DNA of 64,000 nt from Paenibacillus sp. FSL R5-0341 (GCF_037975235.1 NZ_CP150241.1:6014001-6078000); one strand, 5' to 3'; counted from the first letter of the stretch, positions 17,362 through 26,498 are shown. Made by a program: numbers and translations. Notes: generated from the sequence alone by a model not told the origin.

Positions 17362-18642
17362 TCATTCTGCCGTTCCAGCTTCCGCTTCCTCTGTTACTCC
17401 ATGCTGTCCTGTGATCACGTAAATTGGGTTCAATCCGTCAAAACGGGTCATGTTCAGAATCGGCTTGCTACGCGCCGTCTGAAGTAACGTCACCGATGGG
17501 TCAAGGCCTGCTTCGCGCATGGCCTTCATGCTGTCATGCAGCGTCTCGATGGTCGCTGCATTCACCACGATGCGTCCCTCCGGGCGTAACCGGGACGCAC
17601 ACAAGGCAATCAGCTGCGCGAGTTCACCGCCGCTGCCGCCGATGAACACCGCATCCGGATTCGGTAGTTCGTCCAGCCCTGCTGGTGCTTTGGCATGAAG
17701 GACGGTGAAGTCTGTCCGGAATTTGATCCGATTGGCCTCGATGTTCACGAGGTCACCTTCATTTTTTTCGATGGCGAAGACTTGTCCCTGCGGCGCGAGC
17801 CGCGTGCATTCTACCGCCACCGAGCCGGAGCCAGCGCCGATATCCCACACAATGCTGTCCACGCCAAGTCGCAGTTCAGCCAAGCTGAATGCGCGGACCT
17901 CGCGCTTGGTGATCAGGCCTTTTTCCGGTTTGCGCTGATGGAATTCCTCGTCGGCAAAACCGAATCCCCGGCGCGGCGCCGGCGCATCCTTGCGGCGCAG
18001 CAAAATCACGACGTTCAGCGCGCTGCATTCTGCTGCCGCCAGCTCGTCGAGGGTATAATGGCGGGCACGTTCATCTGCCCCGCCCAGGTTCTCGGCAACG
18101 TAGGCATCATACTCGGTCATGCCGAACTGTTGCAGATAAGCGCCGATCGCAGCGGGGCTGTTGTGCTCGTCCGTGAGCAGCGCAATTTTGGCTTTGCCAT
18201 CAATGCGCTGTGCGAGGCCCTTGAGCGGGCGTCCGTGCACGCTTTCGAGCACGGCATCGTGCCAGCTCTCGCCAAGCTGGGCAAATGCCAGCTGCAGCGA
18301 GCTGAGATTAGGCCGGATCTCCAGTTGGTCCGGGCCGATTTTGCGCGCTAAATACCCGGCGATGCCGTAGAACAGCGGGTCTCCCGAGGCAAGCACAACA
18401 ACGTTGTGTGTGGCCTGTAACGCTTTTATTTTCACAACCAGATCGCTTAAACCGCTCTTAATCGCTAACTTCTCACCCGCAAATGCCGGGAAATATTGCA
18501 GCTGGCGCTCTCCGCTCACGAGTACATCTGCCTCCTGAATGAGATTCAGGCTATCCGTTGTCAATCCTGCCGCGCCTTCTTCACCCACGCCGATAATGCG
18601 GATTTTACGATTCTTTGCTCCAGTTGCTGTCTTCGAGTTCAC
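17362..18642 (-). CDS. cbiET: Fused cobalt-precorrin-7 C5/C15-methyltransferase and decarboxylase (CbiE-CbiT)
   Basis: The 426-residue protein starts at GTG (18640-18642) with GGAGGG 9 nt upstream, and overlaps cbiD by 38 nt. The first half (about 1-210) is the CbiE methyltransferase (IIGVGEEGAAGL, VVLASGDPLFYGI). The second half is a CbiT-like SAM domain (VWDIGAGSGSVAVE, FIGGSGGEL). The fused form is called CobL in the aerobic pathway; here the CbiD, CbiG and CbiX neighbours make the anaerobic name preferable. It methylates C5 and C15 and removes the acetate carboxyl from ring C. Confidence 0.95.
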   Translation of the reverse strand: MNSKTATGAKNRKIRIIGVGEEGAAGLTTDSLNLIQEADVLVSGERQLQYFPAFAGEKLAIKSGLSDLVVKIKALQATHNVVVLASGDPLFYGIAGYLARKIGPDQLEIRPNLSSLQLAFAQLGESWHDAVLESVHGRPLKGLAQRIDGKAKIALLTDEHNSPAAIGAYLQQFGMTEYDAYVAENLGGADERARHYTLDELAAAECSALNVVILLRRKDAPAPRRGFGFADEEFHQRKPEKGLITKREVRAFSLAELRLGVDSIVWDIGAGSGSVAVECTRLAPQGQVFAIEKNEGDLVNIEANRIKFRTDFTVLHAKAPAGLDELPNPDAVFIGGSGGELAQLIALCASRLRPEGRIVVNAATIETLHDSMKAMREAGLDPSVTLLQTARSKPILNMTRFDGLNPIYVITGQHGVTEEAEAGTAE

Positions 18643-19741
18643 TGATTTCCGCCCTCCCCAGTTCCATTCCTTTCATCGTTACCAATACCACTTCCACCGT
18701 TATGCCGCCTCCCGCATGTTCCAAACAGTGCTGGCAAGCATATGTACATAACTTTTCAAAATAGGGCAAGTACCCGGCCTCAGTCATCATATCTGCCACC
18801 TGAGTCGCCGTGTTGGCTTCCTCGATCGCTTGCGCCAGTTCATCTTCGGCTCCGGTCTCGCGGGCCACGGACGCAAGAAATCCAAAATCCACCGGCGCAC
18901 TCTTGGAGTGCACCATCATGACGCCTTGAGCTACTTTGGCAAATTTGCCAGGCATCCCGACCAGACTAATGCGTTTCATCCCCAGTCGTTTACCGTGTTT
19001 AATCGCAAAGCCGACAAAGTCTCCCATTTGAATAAAGGCTTCCTCTGGCAGCTCGGGCATCATTTTCATCGCGTATTTCTCACTACTGCCGCCCGTGGTC
19101 AGCACAATATGCTCACAGCCGGATGCCTGAGCAACCGAGATCGCCTGTACCACACTCGCTCTGTAGGCAGAGGTAGAGAACGGAACGACCACGCCGCGTG
19201 TACCTAAAATGGAGATGCCGCCCAGAATGCCGAGCCGGGAATTCAGGGTCTTCTTGGCGATTTCTTCGCCATCCGGGACGCTAATCACAACCCGCACTCC
19301 TCTGGCTGTGCCATGTTCGGCAAGCACCTGGGTGACGGCCTCGGTAATCATTCGGCGCGGAACGGGATTAATTGCCGCTTCGCCTACAGGCACGGGAAGT
19401 CCGGGCTTCGTGACCCGGCCAACGCCGATACCTCCATCCAGCTCCATCCCCGGCTCGTCCCGCCAGGACACATGTGCGATGATCTTCGCCCGATGCGTGG
19501 CGTCCGGGTCATCCCCGGCGTCTTTGATCGTGGCACAGGTCGCTACGCCATCGGTCAGTTCCTGCTCGATCAGTTCGAACGAGTGGTCAAAGCCCGCGGG
19601 CAATGAAACCACGGCCTGTGCCGGCGTAACACCTGTTAACAGGAGCTGCGTTGCTCCCTTGGCAACGGCTGTGGCGCATGCTCCTGTGGTGAAGCCGGAA
19701 CGCATTGGTTTGTCGGGGTCTGGTGTATTGCCGCCTATCAT
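18605..19741 (-). CDS. cbiD: Cobalt-precorrin-5B C1-methyltransferase
   Basis: The 378-residue protein starts at ATG 19739-19741 with GGGAGG 10 nt upstream. RSGFTTGACATA near the N-terminus and the LTTGGSSEK stretch are family signatures. CbiD methylates C1 of cobalt-precorrin-5B with SAM in the anaerobic pathway. Its end overlaps cbiET. Upstream lies the 1.17 kb hairpin-array region that splits the operon. Confidence 0.95.
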   Translation of the reverse strand: MIGGNTPDPDKPMRSGFTTGACATAVAKGATQLLLTGVTPAQAVVSLPAGFDHSFELIEQELTDGVATCATIKDAGDDPDATHRAKIIAHVSWRDEPGMELDGGIGVGRVTKPGLPVPVGEAAINPVPRRMITEAVTQVLAEHGTARGVRVVISVPDGEEIAKKTLNSRLGILGGISILGTRGVVVPFSTSAYRASVVQAISVAQASGCEHIVLTTGGSSEKYAMKMMPELPEEAFIQMGDFVGFAIKHGKRLGMKRISLVGMPGKFAKVAQGVMMVHSKSAPVDFGFLASVARETGAEDELAQAIEEANTATQVADMMTEAGYLPYFEKLCTYACQHCLEHAGGGITVEVVLVTMKGMELGRAEISELEDSNWSKES

Positions 19742-19839
19742 GGGGTTTGAACCTCCCGTCCTTTAATTAGCTAGTTTAAATGAGGTGGCATTACGCTGCG
19801 TGTGTGGGTGATGGCTTTGGGAGCTTAGGTGGCCGCTAC

Positions 19840-19958
19840 GGGGACGGATCGTTCTTATGATCGCTGTTGTCTCCAGATTTCTTTGATTCCCTTTTGTAAA
19901 GGGAGAAATCCGGAGACAAAAGCGACCGCTCCGCTTCTTCAGAATCGATTCCGTCCCC
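19840..19958 (+). repeat. Palindromic dispersed repeat, family R1, copy 3
   Basis: Terminal inverted repeats GGGACGGATCGTTCT and AGAATCGATTCCGTCCC enclose a hairpin (CCCTTTTGTAAAGGG) flanked by GTCTCCAGATTTC and GAAATCCGGAGAC. The outer arms differ from copies 1 and 4 yet still pair with each other. A deleted remnant of the same arms (GGGGCGGATCATTTTTATGA) is seen at 20135-20160. Confidence 0.75.
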
Positions 19959-19974
19959 TTCGCTGCTACCTGCT

Positions 19975-20490
19975 TCTGCATCCACTTGGCACAGTGCGAA
20001 ATGCCACCTCTTGGGCTAAACAATGCCCTGAGGTAATCTTGGGTAACTGATCATTCCATGCCAGTAGGACTTGGCTTGGAATGTAGTTACACGGTGTTGC
20101 GCTTGTGTAGACTTCCGCCTTTGGTGGACCACTCCGGGGCGGATCATTTTTATGATCACGGTTGTCCCCTCGCTGCTACCTGCTTCTGCATCCACCTGGC
20201 ACAGTGCGAAGTGCCACATCTTGGGCTAAACAATGCCCTGAGGTTTATTTTGGGTAACTGATCATTCCATGCCAGTAGGACTTGGCTTGGAATGTAGTTA
20301 CGCAGTTTTGTGACTGTTTAGCATTCGGTTGATTATCTACATGGCTTCACTCGAACTCTTGGCGTCAGTGCGCATCAATGGCTAGTGCCACCTCTTGGAC
20401 TAAACTATGTCCTGAGGTTATCTTGGGTAACTGATCATTCCATGCCAGTAGGACTTGGCATGGAATGTAGTTACGCAGTTTTGCACTTGT
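19975..20490. repeat. Three-copy array of a multi-hairpin unit (family R2)
   Basis: Each unit holds up to three stem-loops: TGGCAC with GTGCCA, CCTC-GGGC with GCCC-GAGG, and a long hairpin with outer arms GTAACT and AGTTAC and inner arms ATTCCAtGCCA and TTGGCtTGGAAT. Long hairpins are at 20043-20090, 20254-20301 and 20427-20474; short ones at 20007-20033, 20217-20243 and 20391-20416. In copy 3 the short stem GGGC/GCCC has become GGAC/GTCC, a compensatory change, and one mismatch of the long stem is repaired. Confidence 0.8.
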
Positions 20491-20619
20491 ACTTCTGCTA
20501 CTCATTTATGCGAGTGGGTGATGCTTGGGAATTTAAACACCTAATACGCGGCGAAACGAGCTTACCCATAAAATCCGTTTCAGTCATGCCACTATGAATG
20601 GATGTCTTTTGATGACATC

Positions 20620-20850
20620 TACTATTTTTAACGAACTGAGGAGACGCTATTGGGGTCAAATTCCACTAACGAAAATGGTAACGAATCGTAGTGGCGTTAT
20701 TTCATCAAAAAGACGTTGTTTTCACCACTTTATGTGTCTTTCAGCGGAATAACGTTACTTAGGTTCGTTAAAATATGAAACGGATGATAATCGGCAATAT
20801 AAGGCCTGTAAGGTTCGTTAAAGTTCGTTATAGTTTCCTGAAATTCGTTA
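20620..20850. repeat. GTTCGTTA-type repeats between cbiC and the hairpin array
   Basis: Several copies of AACGAAC and its complement GTTCGTTA (near 20630, 20657, 20680, 20764, 20814, 20823 and 20845) with TTATTCC-like spacers. They resemble the R4 repeats at 6561-6767 and 54478-54510. Confidence 0.5.
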
Positions 20851-20906
20851 ACGGCTCGTTTGCGTCACGATTGCCTTTACTAACCAGTGATCGTTTATCT
20901 AAACAA

Positions 20907-21560
20907 CTACGCTTTAACAGCCATCAGGGAGATGGCGTTCAAGGCAGCTACGACGATGGTGCTTCCGCCTTTGCGGCCGATGTTGGTGATAAACGGGATG
21001 TCGAGTTTGCGTAGCTCGTCTTTGGACTCGGCTGCAGATACGAATCCGACCGGCATACCGATGATCAGGCCAGGTTTGGCTTCGCCTTCTTTGACCAGAC
21101 GGATCAGCTCCAGCAGTGCTGTTGGGGCATTACCAATGGCGTAGATTCCGCCTTCGTATAGTTGGTTTGCTTTGCGTGTCGAGATGATTGCCCGAGTGGT
21201 GTTCAAGCGTTTGGCTTCCTCCATCACGTCGGGGTCGGAAATATGTACGTGCACATCTCCGCCAAAGCCGCGAATGCGATCCTTGCTCACGCCAGCTTGA
21301 ATCATCTGTACGTCAGCGATGACGGATTGCCCGGCGCGAAGTGCTGCAATTCCTGCTTGAATGGCATCCGGGTGGAACACCATGCTACGGCCCAGTTCGA
21401 AGTCAGCCGAGGCGTGGATGACACGTTGTACCACGGGATATTGCTCATCCGTAAAAGGATGCTCACCCAGTTCCTCCGTGATCATCTCAAAGCTTTTGCC
21501 CTCAATCTCCTGTGGTTGTACGGTCAACGGTTTAAATTCCGTTTTGAAATCCATGTGCAT
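20907..21560 (-). CDS. cbiC: Cobalt-precorrin-8 methylmutase
   Basis: The 217-residue protein (215 if the second ATG, at 21554, is used; GAAGGAG lies 4 or 10 nt upstream of the two options) has VQRVIHASADFELG, the family signature with the catalytic histidine, and GMPVGFVSAAESK. It moves the C11 methyl group to C12, giving cobyrinate. It follows cbiJ in the operon. Confidence 0.95.
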   Translation of the reverse strand: MHMDFKTEFKPLTVQPQEIEGKSFEMITEELGEHPFTDEQYPVVQRVIHASADFELGRSMVFHPDAIQAGIAALRAGQSVIADVQMIQAGVSKDRIRGFGGDVHVHISDPDVMEEAKRLNTTRAIISTRKANQLYEGGIYAIGNAPTALLELIRLVKEGEAKPGLIIGMPVGFVSAAESKDELRKLDIPFITNIGRKGGSTIVVAALNAISLMAVKA

Positions 21561-21625
21561 TTCACTCCTTCAAGTAGTGGTGTCATTCAAATATTCGTTA
21601 TTCAAATTAAGACTATTGGGGTGTT

Positions 21626-22396
21626 CTACTGCACCAATACGCGCTTCAACTCATCCAGGACACCTTCAAAATGATCAAACACTGTCCCAAATTCAGCCTC
21701 AGGACGTGAAATCAGTACGACATGAATGCCCAGCTCCAGTGCAGATTGGATTTTCTCATCCACTGCTCCGGTCTTGCCGCTCTCCTTGGTAACCATTACG
21801 GTCGTCGCATAGTGCTTGTACAAGGCTTCATTCATTTCACGGGAAAAAGGTCCCTGCATCGCAATAATATTGCGCTGTTCCACGCCAAGCTCACCGCATT
21901 TCTCCATATTGTCGAGACGTGGAAGCATGCGAGCTACGAGACGAATGTCCGGATCACCGAGCAGATGCTTGGTGAAGATCTGCAACGTTTTGCTACCTGT
22001 CGTCAGCATGACTGAGCCCTTCAGTTCTTTGGCCTTCAGTGCCGCTTCATCATAGGAAGATACGACATGAAGCAACGCATGATCATCGTATGCCAAACCC
22101 GTGCGCTCATAACGAATGTATGGAATGCCTGCCTGTTTGGCTGCTTCCATCGCATTGGCATGTGCTTCTTCAGCAAACGGATGACTTGCATCCACAATGG
22201 CACGGCTACCTTTTTCACGCACCAGCTCCACCATGGCTTCCACAGTCAAACGGCCTGTCCGAACAGGTAATCCGGCTTCTGTCAGGCTATTCGCCGCACT
22301 GTCGGTTACAACAGAAGTCAGCACGTCTGCACCTTGCTGCTGAATCTGTAGAGCCAGTTCCCGTGCATCACTTGTACCACACAACATGAAGATCAT
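21626..22396 (-). CDS. cbiJ: Cobalt-precorrin-6A reductase
   Basis: The 256-residue protein begins MIFMLCGTSDARELA and overlaps the TGA of cbiX by 4 nt. VDASHPFAEEAHANAMEAA and VTKESGKTGAVDEK are typical of CbiJ/CobK. It reduces the macrocycle of cobalt-precorrin-6A with NAD(P)H. Translational coupling to cbiX is likely. Confidence 0.93.
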   Translation of the reverse strand: MIFMLCGTSDARELALQIQQQGADVLTSVVTDSAANSLTEAGLPVRTGRLTVEAMVELVREKGSRAIVDASHPFAEEAHANAMEAAKQAGIPYIRYERTGLAYDDHALLHVVSSYDEAALKAKELKGSVMLTTGSKTLQIFTKHLLGDPDIRLVARMLPRLDNMEKCGELGVEQRNIIAMQGPFSREMNEALYKHYATTVMVTKESGKTGAVDEKIQSALELGIHVVLISRPEAEFGTVFDHFEGVLDELKRVLVQ

Positions 22397-23664
22397 GGAC
22401 GATTCACCTGCTCTGAAGTTGCTGCAATCTCAGCCTGATCGGGAGAAGCATCTTCTTGTGCATTTCCTTCATGCTCGTGATGAGTATGATGCAACTCTCC
22501 ATCGTGATCATGATGATAATCGAGTGATGCTTCACGATCGACGGCAGTCTGTTTATGCTCATGATCGTGATCATGCTTATGCGAGTGGTCTTCATGTGCA
22601 TGTACGTGCTGATGGTCATGCTCGTCATGACGATGCGAATGATCATGATCCGAATGATCGTGATGGTGCACATGGCTGTGTTCATGATGGTGATCGTGAC
22701 TGTGCTCATGTCCATGATCGTGATCATGGTCGTGGTCGTGGTCGTGATCATGGTGATGATCGTGGTCATGGTGATGATCGTGGTCATGCCCATGGTCGTG
22801 ATCATGATGGTGGTGATGGTGTTTGGCTGCTTCCAGTCTGAATTGGCAGTTGTCACAGTTGGCTGTTACACGTCCGTATAACCCCTCATGGGCCCGCTCC
22901 AGTACGAGTTCAACCAGTTTCGGGTGAAATCCAAAGTATCCGCCAACCTCGACCTGAATGTCTGGATGTGCTGCTGCAAATTCTGCGGTCATTTCATCAA
23001 TGCGCTTGATCAGTACACCTGTGAACAGGAAATAAGGCATAATGATGATTTTCTTCGCACCTAGCAAGAGACAGCGCTCTAATCCATCCGGGAATGAGGG
23101 CTGAGTTACGCCAATAAAGCTGCTTTCCGTCCACTTGTACGGCAGTTTCTCCCATAACATCCGGGTCATTTTGAAAAAGTCACTGTTGGCATCCGGGTCA
23201 CTGCTTCCCCGTCCAAGCACCAGTACTGCGGTCTCTTCATCCGTCACCGGAGCAGGTGGAGCCGCTACCGCTGTTCCGCCTTGGGATGCCACAAGTACAG
23301 GTTGAGCTTCTTGCAGACGGGTCTGCATGATTTGAACGACTTTCTCATGAACACCAATGGGGCGACCATATACAAATTCCACCTGTGGATAACGTGCCTT
23401 CGCACGGTCAATAGCGTTAGGAATATCAATCTTGGCATGACCGGCAGCAAACAAAATGATCGGCACCAACACGACACGTGTTGCCCCTCGATCCACACAA
23501 GCGGTAACGCCTTCAGCAATACTTGGTCTCGTTAACTCCAGAAAACAGGTCTCCACCAGCGTATTTTCCGGTGCCTTTGCTGCTACCTCATTTGCAAATT
23601 CCTTCAGTTCCCGGTTCCCCTCAGGATCTCGACTCCCGTGTCCCACCAACAATATTGCATCCAT
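22393..23664 (-). CDS. cbiX: Sirohydrochlorin cobaltochelatase, long form with His/Asp-rich tail
   Basis: The 423-residue protein holds two chelatase-like halves (about 1-125 with LLVGHGSRDPEGN, and about 145-265 with VLGRGSSDPDAN). A Cys pair NCDNC near 275 is the site for an Fe-S cluster in the long CbiX proteins. It then has a remarkable tail of about 90 residues made almost only of His, Asp and some Gly, Glu and Ser. The chelatase inserts cobalt early in the anaerobic pathway. The His-rich tail probably binds or stores cobalt or nickel. ATG 23662-23664 follows GGGAGG by 11 nt. Confidence 0.95.
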   Translation of the reverse strand: MDAILLVGHGSRDPEGNRELKEFANEVAAKAPENTLVETCFLELTRPSIAEGVTACVDRGATRVVLVPIILFAAGHAKIDIPNAIDRAKARYPQVEFVYGRPIGVHEKVVQIMQTRLQEAQPVLVASQGGTAVAAPPAPVTDEETAVLVLGRGSSDPDANSDFFKMTRMLWEKLPYKWTESSFIGVTQPSFPDGLERCLLLGAKKIIIMPYFLFTGVLIKRIDEMTAEFAAAHPDIQVEVGGYFGFHPKLVELVLERAHEGLYGRVTANCDNCQFRLEAAKHHHHHHDHDHGHDHDHHHDHDHHHDHDHDHDHDHDHGHEHSHDHHHEHSHVHHHDHSDHDHSHRHDEHDHQHVHAHEDHSHKHDHDHEHKQTAVDREASLDYHHDHDGELHHTHHEHEGNAQEDASPDQAEIAATSEQVNRP

Positions 23665-23889
23665 CTTTTGTTATTCCTCCCCCGTCTGACCCGCAGATCA
23701 GACTTTTCATATTCATTCGGCACTCCAGTTCATCCGGCAAAAACGAAATCAAACCAATCATTCCATCCATTCGCTACATTACTCGTAATAATCAATCCAT
23801 CTATGTCAGCTGAAATTCAGCGAATATTGCAAATTATTAGATACGCCTGACAAGTTACACCATCACGTCTTCCCAAAGGAAGCGATTCA

Positions 23890-23938
23890 GTCAAGGACTT
23901 AATCAAGGCTTAGTCAGGATTTAGTAAGGAATTAGTCA
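23890..23938 (+). repeat. Short tandem 11-mer repeat at the cbiH stop
   Basis: Four degenerate copies of GTCAAGGACTTA (variants ATCAAGGCTTA, GTCAGGATTTA, GTAAGGAATTA). The last overlaps the stop codon of cbiH at 23932-23934. Confidence 0.5.
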
Positions 23939-25863
23939 CCACATATCGGGTTTACTTCCACCGTGACCGGTGCATCCACATGGCGGAAGCCCTGAATTAC
24001 ACCGACTCGTTTGAAGAATTTGTGGAATCGCTCGTTCGGATGGCCTTTTTCCTTGTAATCGGCTACAATCCTTTCCACAATCCCACCAATCTGGTCACCC
24101 GGAATTCCCTCCGCTACGGGCTGGGCAGGGTGAGCATTACGTCCGAACTTCTTGCCCCCGAGGAACAGGTCATATGCACCTTTGCGATACACGATGCCGA
24201 TATCCTCCAGCACTGCCCCGTAACATGCCATACCGCAACCATTCAATGCCACACTCGTTTCTTTGGGTGCACCCAATCCACCTATTACAGCCTGTAAATG
24301 GTTAGCCATCGGGACAGCATCGTCCTTCTCCATGTTGCAGAAGTCACAGGCCTTCACCTTGATGACATCGCCGATCGGCACAACGATAAAATTCGCTGCA
24401 CGCAGCTCTTCAACCAACGAGTCCGGTTCAAACGTCGGCACTCTCAAAATAATCTGGTGCTCTGGCGTGTATTCCAGTTCGCCGTCTTCACTTGCACACT
24501 GCGCCAGCAGCGCCATCTGGGTGGCGGTGAATTTTTTGTTGCCCACGCCGGGCGACACGCCGACTTCGAACAGCGGCGCCTTGCGCCCAGGCTCGGGCGC
24601 AGTGCGTACCGCCGTTGCGGTCGCGGCCTGCTGCGCACTTGCCGTTCGGCTCGGCGCTGCTGTATCCAGCCAGCGGCTCGCCGATTCGCCCGCGAGCGCT
24701 CCGCCTGCCGCGAGCCGCGTCAACGCCTCAGCGGCGAGCGCAGCTGCGCCGGCGCGTGGCGCTTCCGCGACTCGGCCCGGAGCGGCCTCTGCCGCAACGG
24801 GCGCAGGTCGCTCGCCGGCAAGCACGGCGGTGCCAGCGCTGCTCGCCGGGCTTGCCGCAGGCGTAGCGGCAGCAGCCCCGGCGCCAGCGGGCGGCTGCCC
24901 TTGCGGAGCCATACCCGCTCCGGCGCTTGCGCCGCGCAGGGCTGGCTCCGCCTGTGGCTGCGCGGCCAATGCATCGCTGGCCGCGCTCTCGCCCGCTGCC
25001 TCGCCGGAGGCGGCAGCGCGGGCTTCCCTTGCGCCGAGCGACCATGGCTCGGCTTCCGTGCGCAGTCGCTCATGAGGTCTGAGCGACTGTTCCGCGGTGT
25101 TCAGCGTGTATTTCCGCTGATACCCGCGCGGTGTGACCATGAGTCCTTCGTACATCATGGTCGAGGAGTTGCCGATAATCACCGTCGTCAGCATGCCGAT
25201 ATCATGATTCAGCATATCCTCGAGTGTGGTCATGACAACGTCCTGACGCTCACGATATGCACTTTTCACCAGACCTACCGGGGTCTGTGGGTCACGATAA
25301 CGCAGAATCATTTCCTGCGTCTCCACGATCTGACGTGTACGCCGTCCACTGCGTGGATTGTACAGAGCAATGACAAAATCAGCGGACGCTGCGGCTTCGA
25401 CCCGGCGAATAATGGTCTCCCACGGCGTGAGGTGATCACTGAGGCTGATCGTACATGCATCATGCATGACCGGGGCACCCAACAGTGAAGCACAAGATTG
25501 AATGGCCGACACACCCGGAATGACCTCAACGGCAACACCGGTATCCGGCTTCCAGCCTTGCTCCATCAGCACCTCGTATACCAAACCTGCCATACCATAG
25601 ACGCCTGCGTCACCACTGGAGATTACGGCAACAATTTTGCCCATCTCCGCCTGTCTGACCGCTTCTTGTGCGCGGCTTACTTCCTCCGTCATGCCTGTGC
25701 GTACAATCGCTTGCCCGTTCAACAGAGGTCGGATAAGATCCACATAAGTGTTGTATCCGATAATAACCTCGCTCTCCTGAAGTGCCTCGAGTGCCCGCTT
25801 CGTGATATGTTCCATCGCTCCCGGACCGAACCCGATAATCAGCAGCTTGCCTTGACCTTGCAT
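23932..25863 (-). CDS. cbiH: CbiH60-type cobalt-factor III C17-methyltransferase with Fe-S reductase-like domain
   Basis: The 643-residue protein has three parts. Residues about 1-255 are the CbiH/CobJ methyltransferase (LLIIGFGPGAMEHIT, VISSGDAGVYGMA, IPGVSAIQSCA). Residues about 275-440 are a low-complexity Ala/Gly/Pro/Arg linker. Residues about 445-643 resemble a sulfite/nitrite-reductase half with CDFC and NGCGMACYG, a probable [4Fe-4S] site. This is the layout of CbiH60 of Bacillus megaterium, which contracts the ring in the anaerobic pathway. The long linker is unusual and much richer in GC than its neighbours. GGAGGAGGAGAAGCA precedes ATG 25861-25863. First gene after the riboswitch. 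Confidence 0.95.
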   Translation of the reverse strand: MQGQGKLLIIGFGPGAMEHITKRALEALQESEVIIGYNTYVDLIRPLLNGQAIVRTGMTEEVSRAQEAVRQAEMGKIVAVISSGDAGVYGMAGLVYEVLMEQGWKPDTGVAVEVIPGVSAIQSCASLLGAPVMHDACTISLSDHLTPWETIIRRVEAAASADFVIALYNPRSGRRTRQIVETQEMILRYRDPQTPVGLVKSAYRERQDVVMTTLEDMLNHDIGMLTTVIIGNSSTMMYEGLMVTPRGYQRKYTLNTAEQSLRPHERLRTEAEPWSLGAREARAAASGEAAGESAASDALAAQPQAEPALRGASAGAGMAPQGQPPAGAGAAAATPAASPASSAGTAVLAGERPAPVAAEAAPGRVAEAPRAGAAALAAEALTRLAAGGALAGESASRWLDTAAPSRTASAQQAATATAVRTAPEPGRKAPLFEVGVSPGVGNKKFTATQMALLAQCASEDGELEYTPEHQIILRVPTFEPDSLVEELRAANFIVVPIGDVIKVKACDFCNMEKDDAVPMANHLQAVIGGLGAPKETSVALNGCGMACYGAVLEDIGIVYRKGAYDLFLGGKKFGRNAHPAQPVAEGIPGDQIGGIVERIVADYKEKGHPNERFHKFFKRVGVIQGFRHVDAPVTVEVNPICGD

Positions 25864-26079
25864 TGCTTCTCCTCCTCCATCACACTTGTCCTACGGATTA
25901 AACAGTGAAGAAGGGCGGCTATGCCGACCTTCTCCCTAACTGTAAAGCGTGTTCAATTCGTCGTCCTGTCAACGCAAATCATCGAACCCAGCTCTTCTAA
26001 ACCAACTGCATGATCAAACTAATCTATTCCTCTACCTGCAATTTCCCGACATATGGTTGGGTTTCGCAAGGATGTACAT

Positions 26080-26123
26080 TTATCTAAAAAAACAAAAAAA
26101 TCCCATCCTTATAACGGATGGGA
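26080..26123 (-). terminator. Terminator in the cob leader (expression platform candidate)
   Basis: Stem ATCCCATCC with GGATGGGAT around GTTATAA, followed by T7GT7 on the minus strand. It lies between the cobalamin aptamer and cbiH, so it is a natural premature terminator. Confidence 0.8.
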
Positions 26124-26186
26124 TACGCATGTACGTACACTCAAGAACACAGTCCCAGACTCCCAAAGGGTATTCCTGTGACTATG

Positions 26187-26226
26187 TGGCCCAAAGGGGC
26201 CAGCCGGGCGAACTGCTTGTTCGCCC
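26187..26226 (-). promoter_or_regulatory. Two hairpins between the B12 aptamer and the terminator
   Basis: GGGCGAACaagcaGTTCGCCC (26206-26226) and GGCCCCtttGGGGCC-like sequence near 26187-26203. Part of the expression platform or a spacer region. Confidence 0.5.
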
Positions 26227-26281
26227 AATTCCTGATTCTTCGTACACCATTCCTTTCCGCGAAGGGTTCGGTGACACATGC

Positions 26282-26445
26282 AAGGTAGGTCTCCTGGCTT
26301 TGGATCATCAGCTTCCTTTTCTGTCTTCCCCGGCTTTTTGCGAGTGACTTGGATCAAAAAGGGCTTCACCATTACAGTGGCGGGACCGCTCGGGACTTTC
26401 ACCCGATTCCCTGTTACCTCTTGCTGCACGCAAGAGCACCTTGCT
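26282..26445 (-). promoter_or_regulatory. Adenosylcobalamin riboswitch aptamer
   Basis: On the minus strand the sequence contains AACAGGGAA, GGTGAAAGTCCCGAGCGG, CCCGCCACTGTAA and AGCCAGGAGACCT (the B12 box, at 26285-26297), in the canonical order of the cobalamin riboswitch. It sits upstream of cbiH and should switch off the operon when adenosylcobalamin is present. The aptamer start lies near GGTGCTCTTGC at about 26440. Confidence 0.95.
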
Positions 26446-26468
26446 TGTTTTCATTCAATATTGTTTTC

Positions 26469-26498
26469 ATAATAACACCGCTCAGGAAATAATGTCCA
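26469..26498 (-). promoter_or_regulatory. Candidate promoter of the cob operon
   Basis: TGGACA and TATTAT at 18 nt spacing on the minus strand, just upstream of the riboswitch. Likely SigA-type. Confidence 0.5.

Larger units (their letters stand above)
19742..20906. other. 1.17 kb repeat-filled gap inside the cob operon
   Basis: No credible gene. It holds a palindromic R1 element (19840-19958), three copies of a multi-hairpin unit (19975-20490) and GTTCGTTA-type repeats (20620-20850). Because cbiC and cbiD are on the same strand on either side, the region would be part of a read-through transcript unless a second promoter serves cbiD. Confidence 0.8.

Noticed and set aside
19975..20490. CRISPR array
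   Set aside because: The copies are long and imperfect with no spacer pattern and no cas genes.
22640..22820. CRISPR-like or tandem repeat signal in cbiX
   Set aside because: It is coding sequence for the His/Asp tail; units are 6 nt and there are no spacers.
24263..25488. Long plus-strand ORFs of 270 and 396 codons
   Set aside because: They run opposite to cbiH and arise from its GC-rich linker, which lacks stop codons on both strands.
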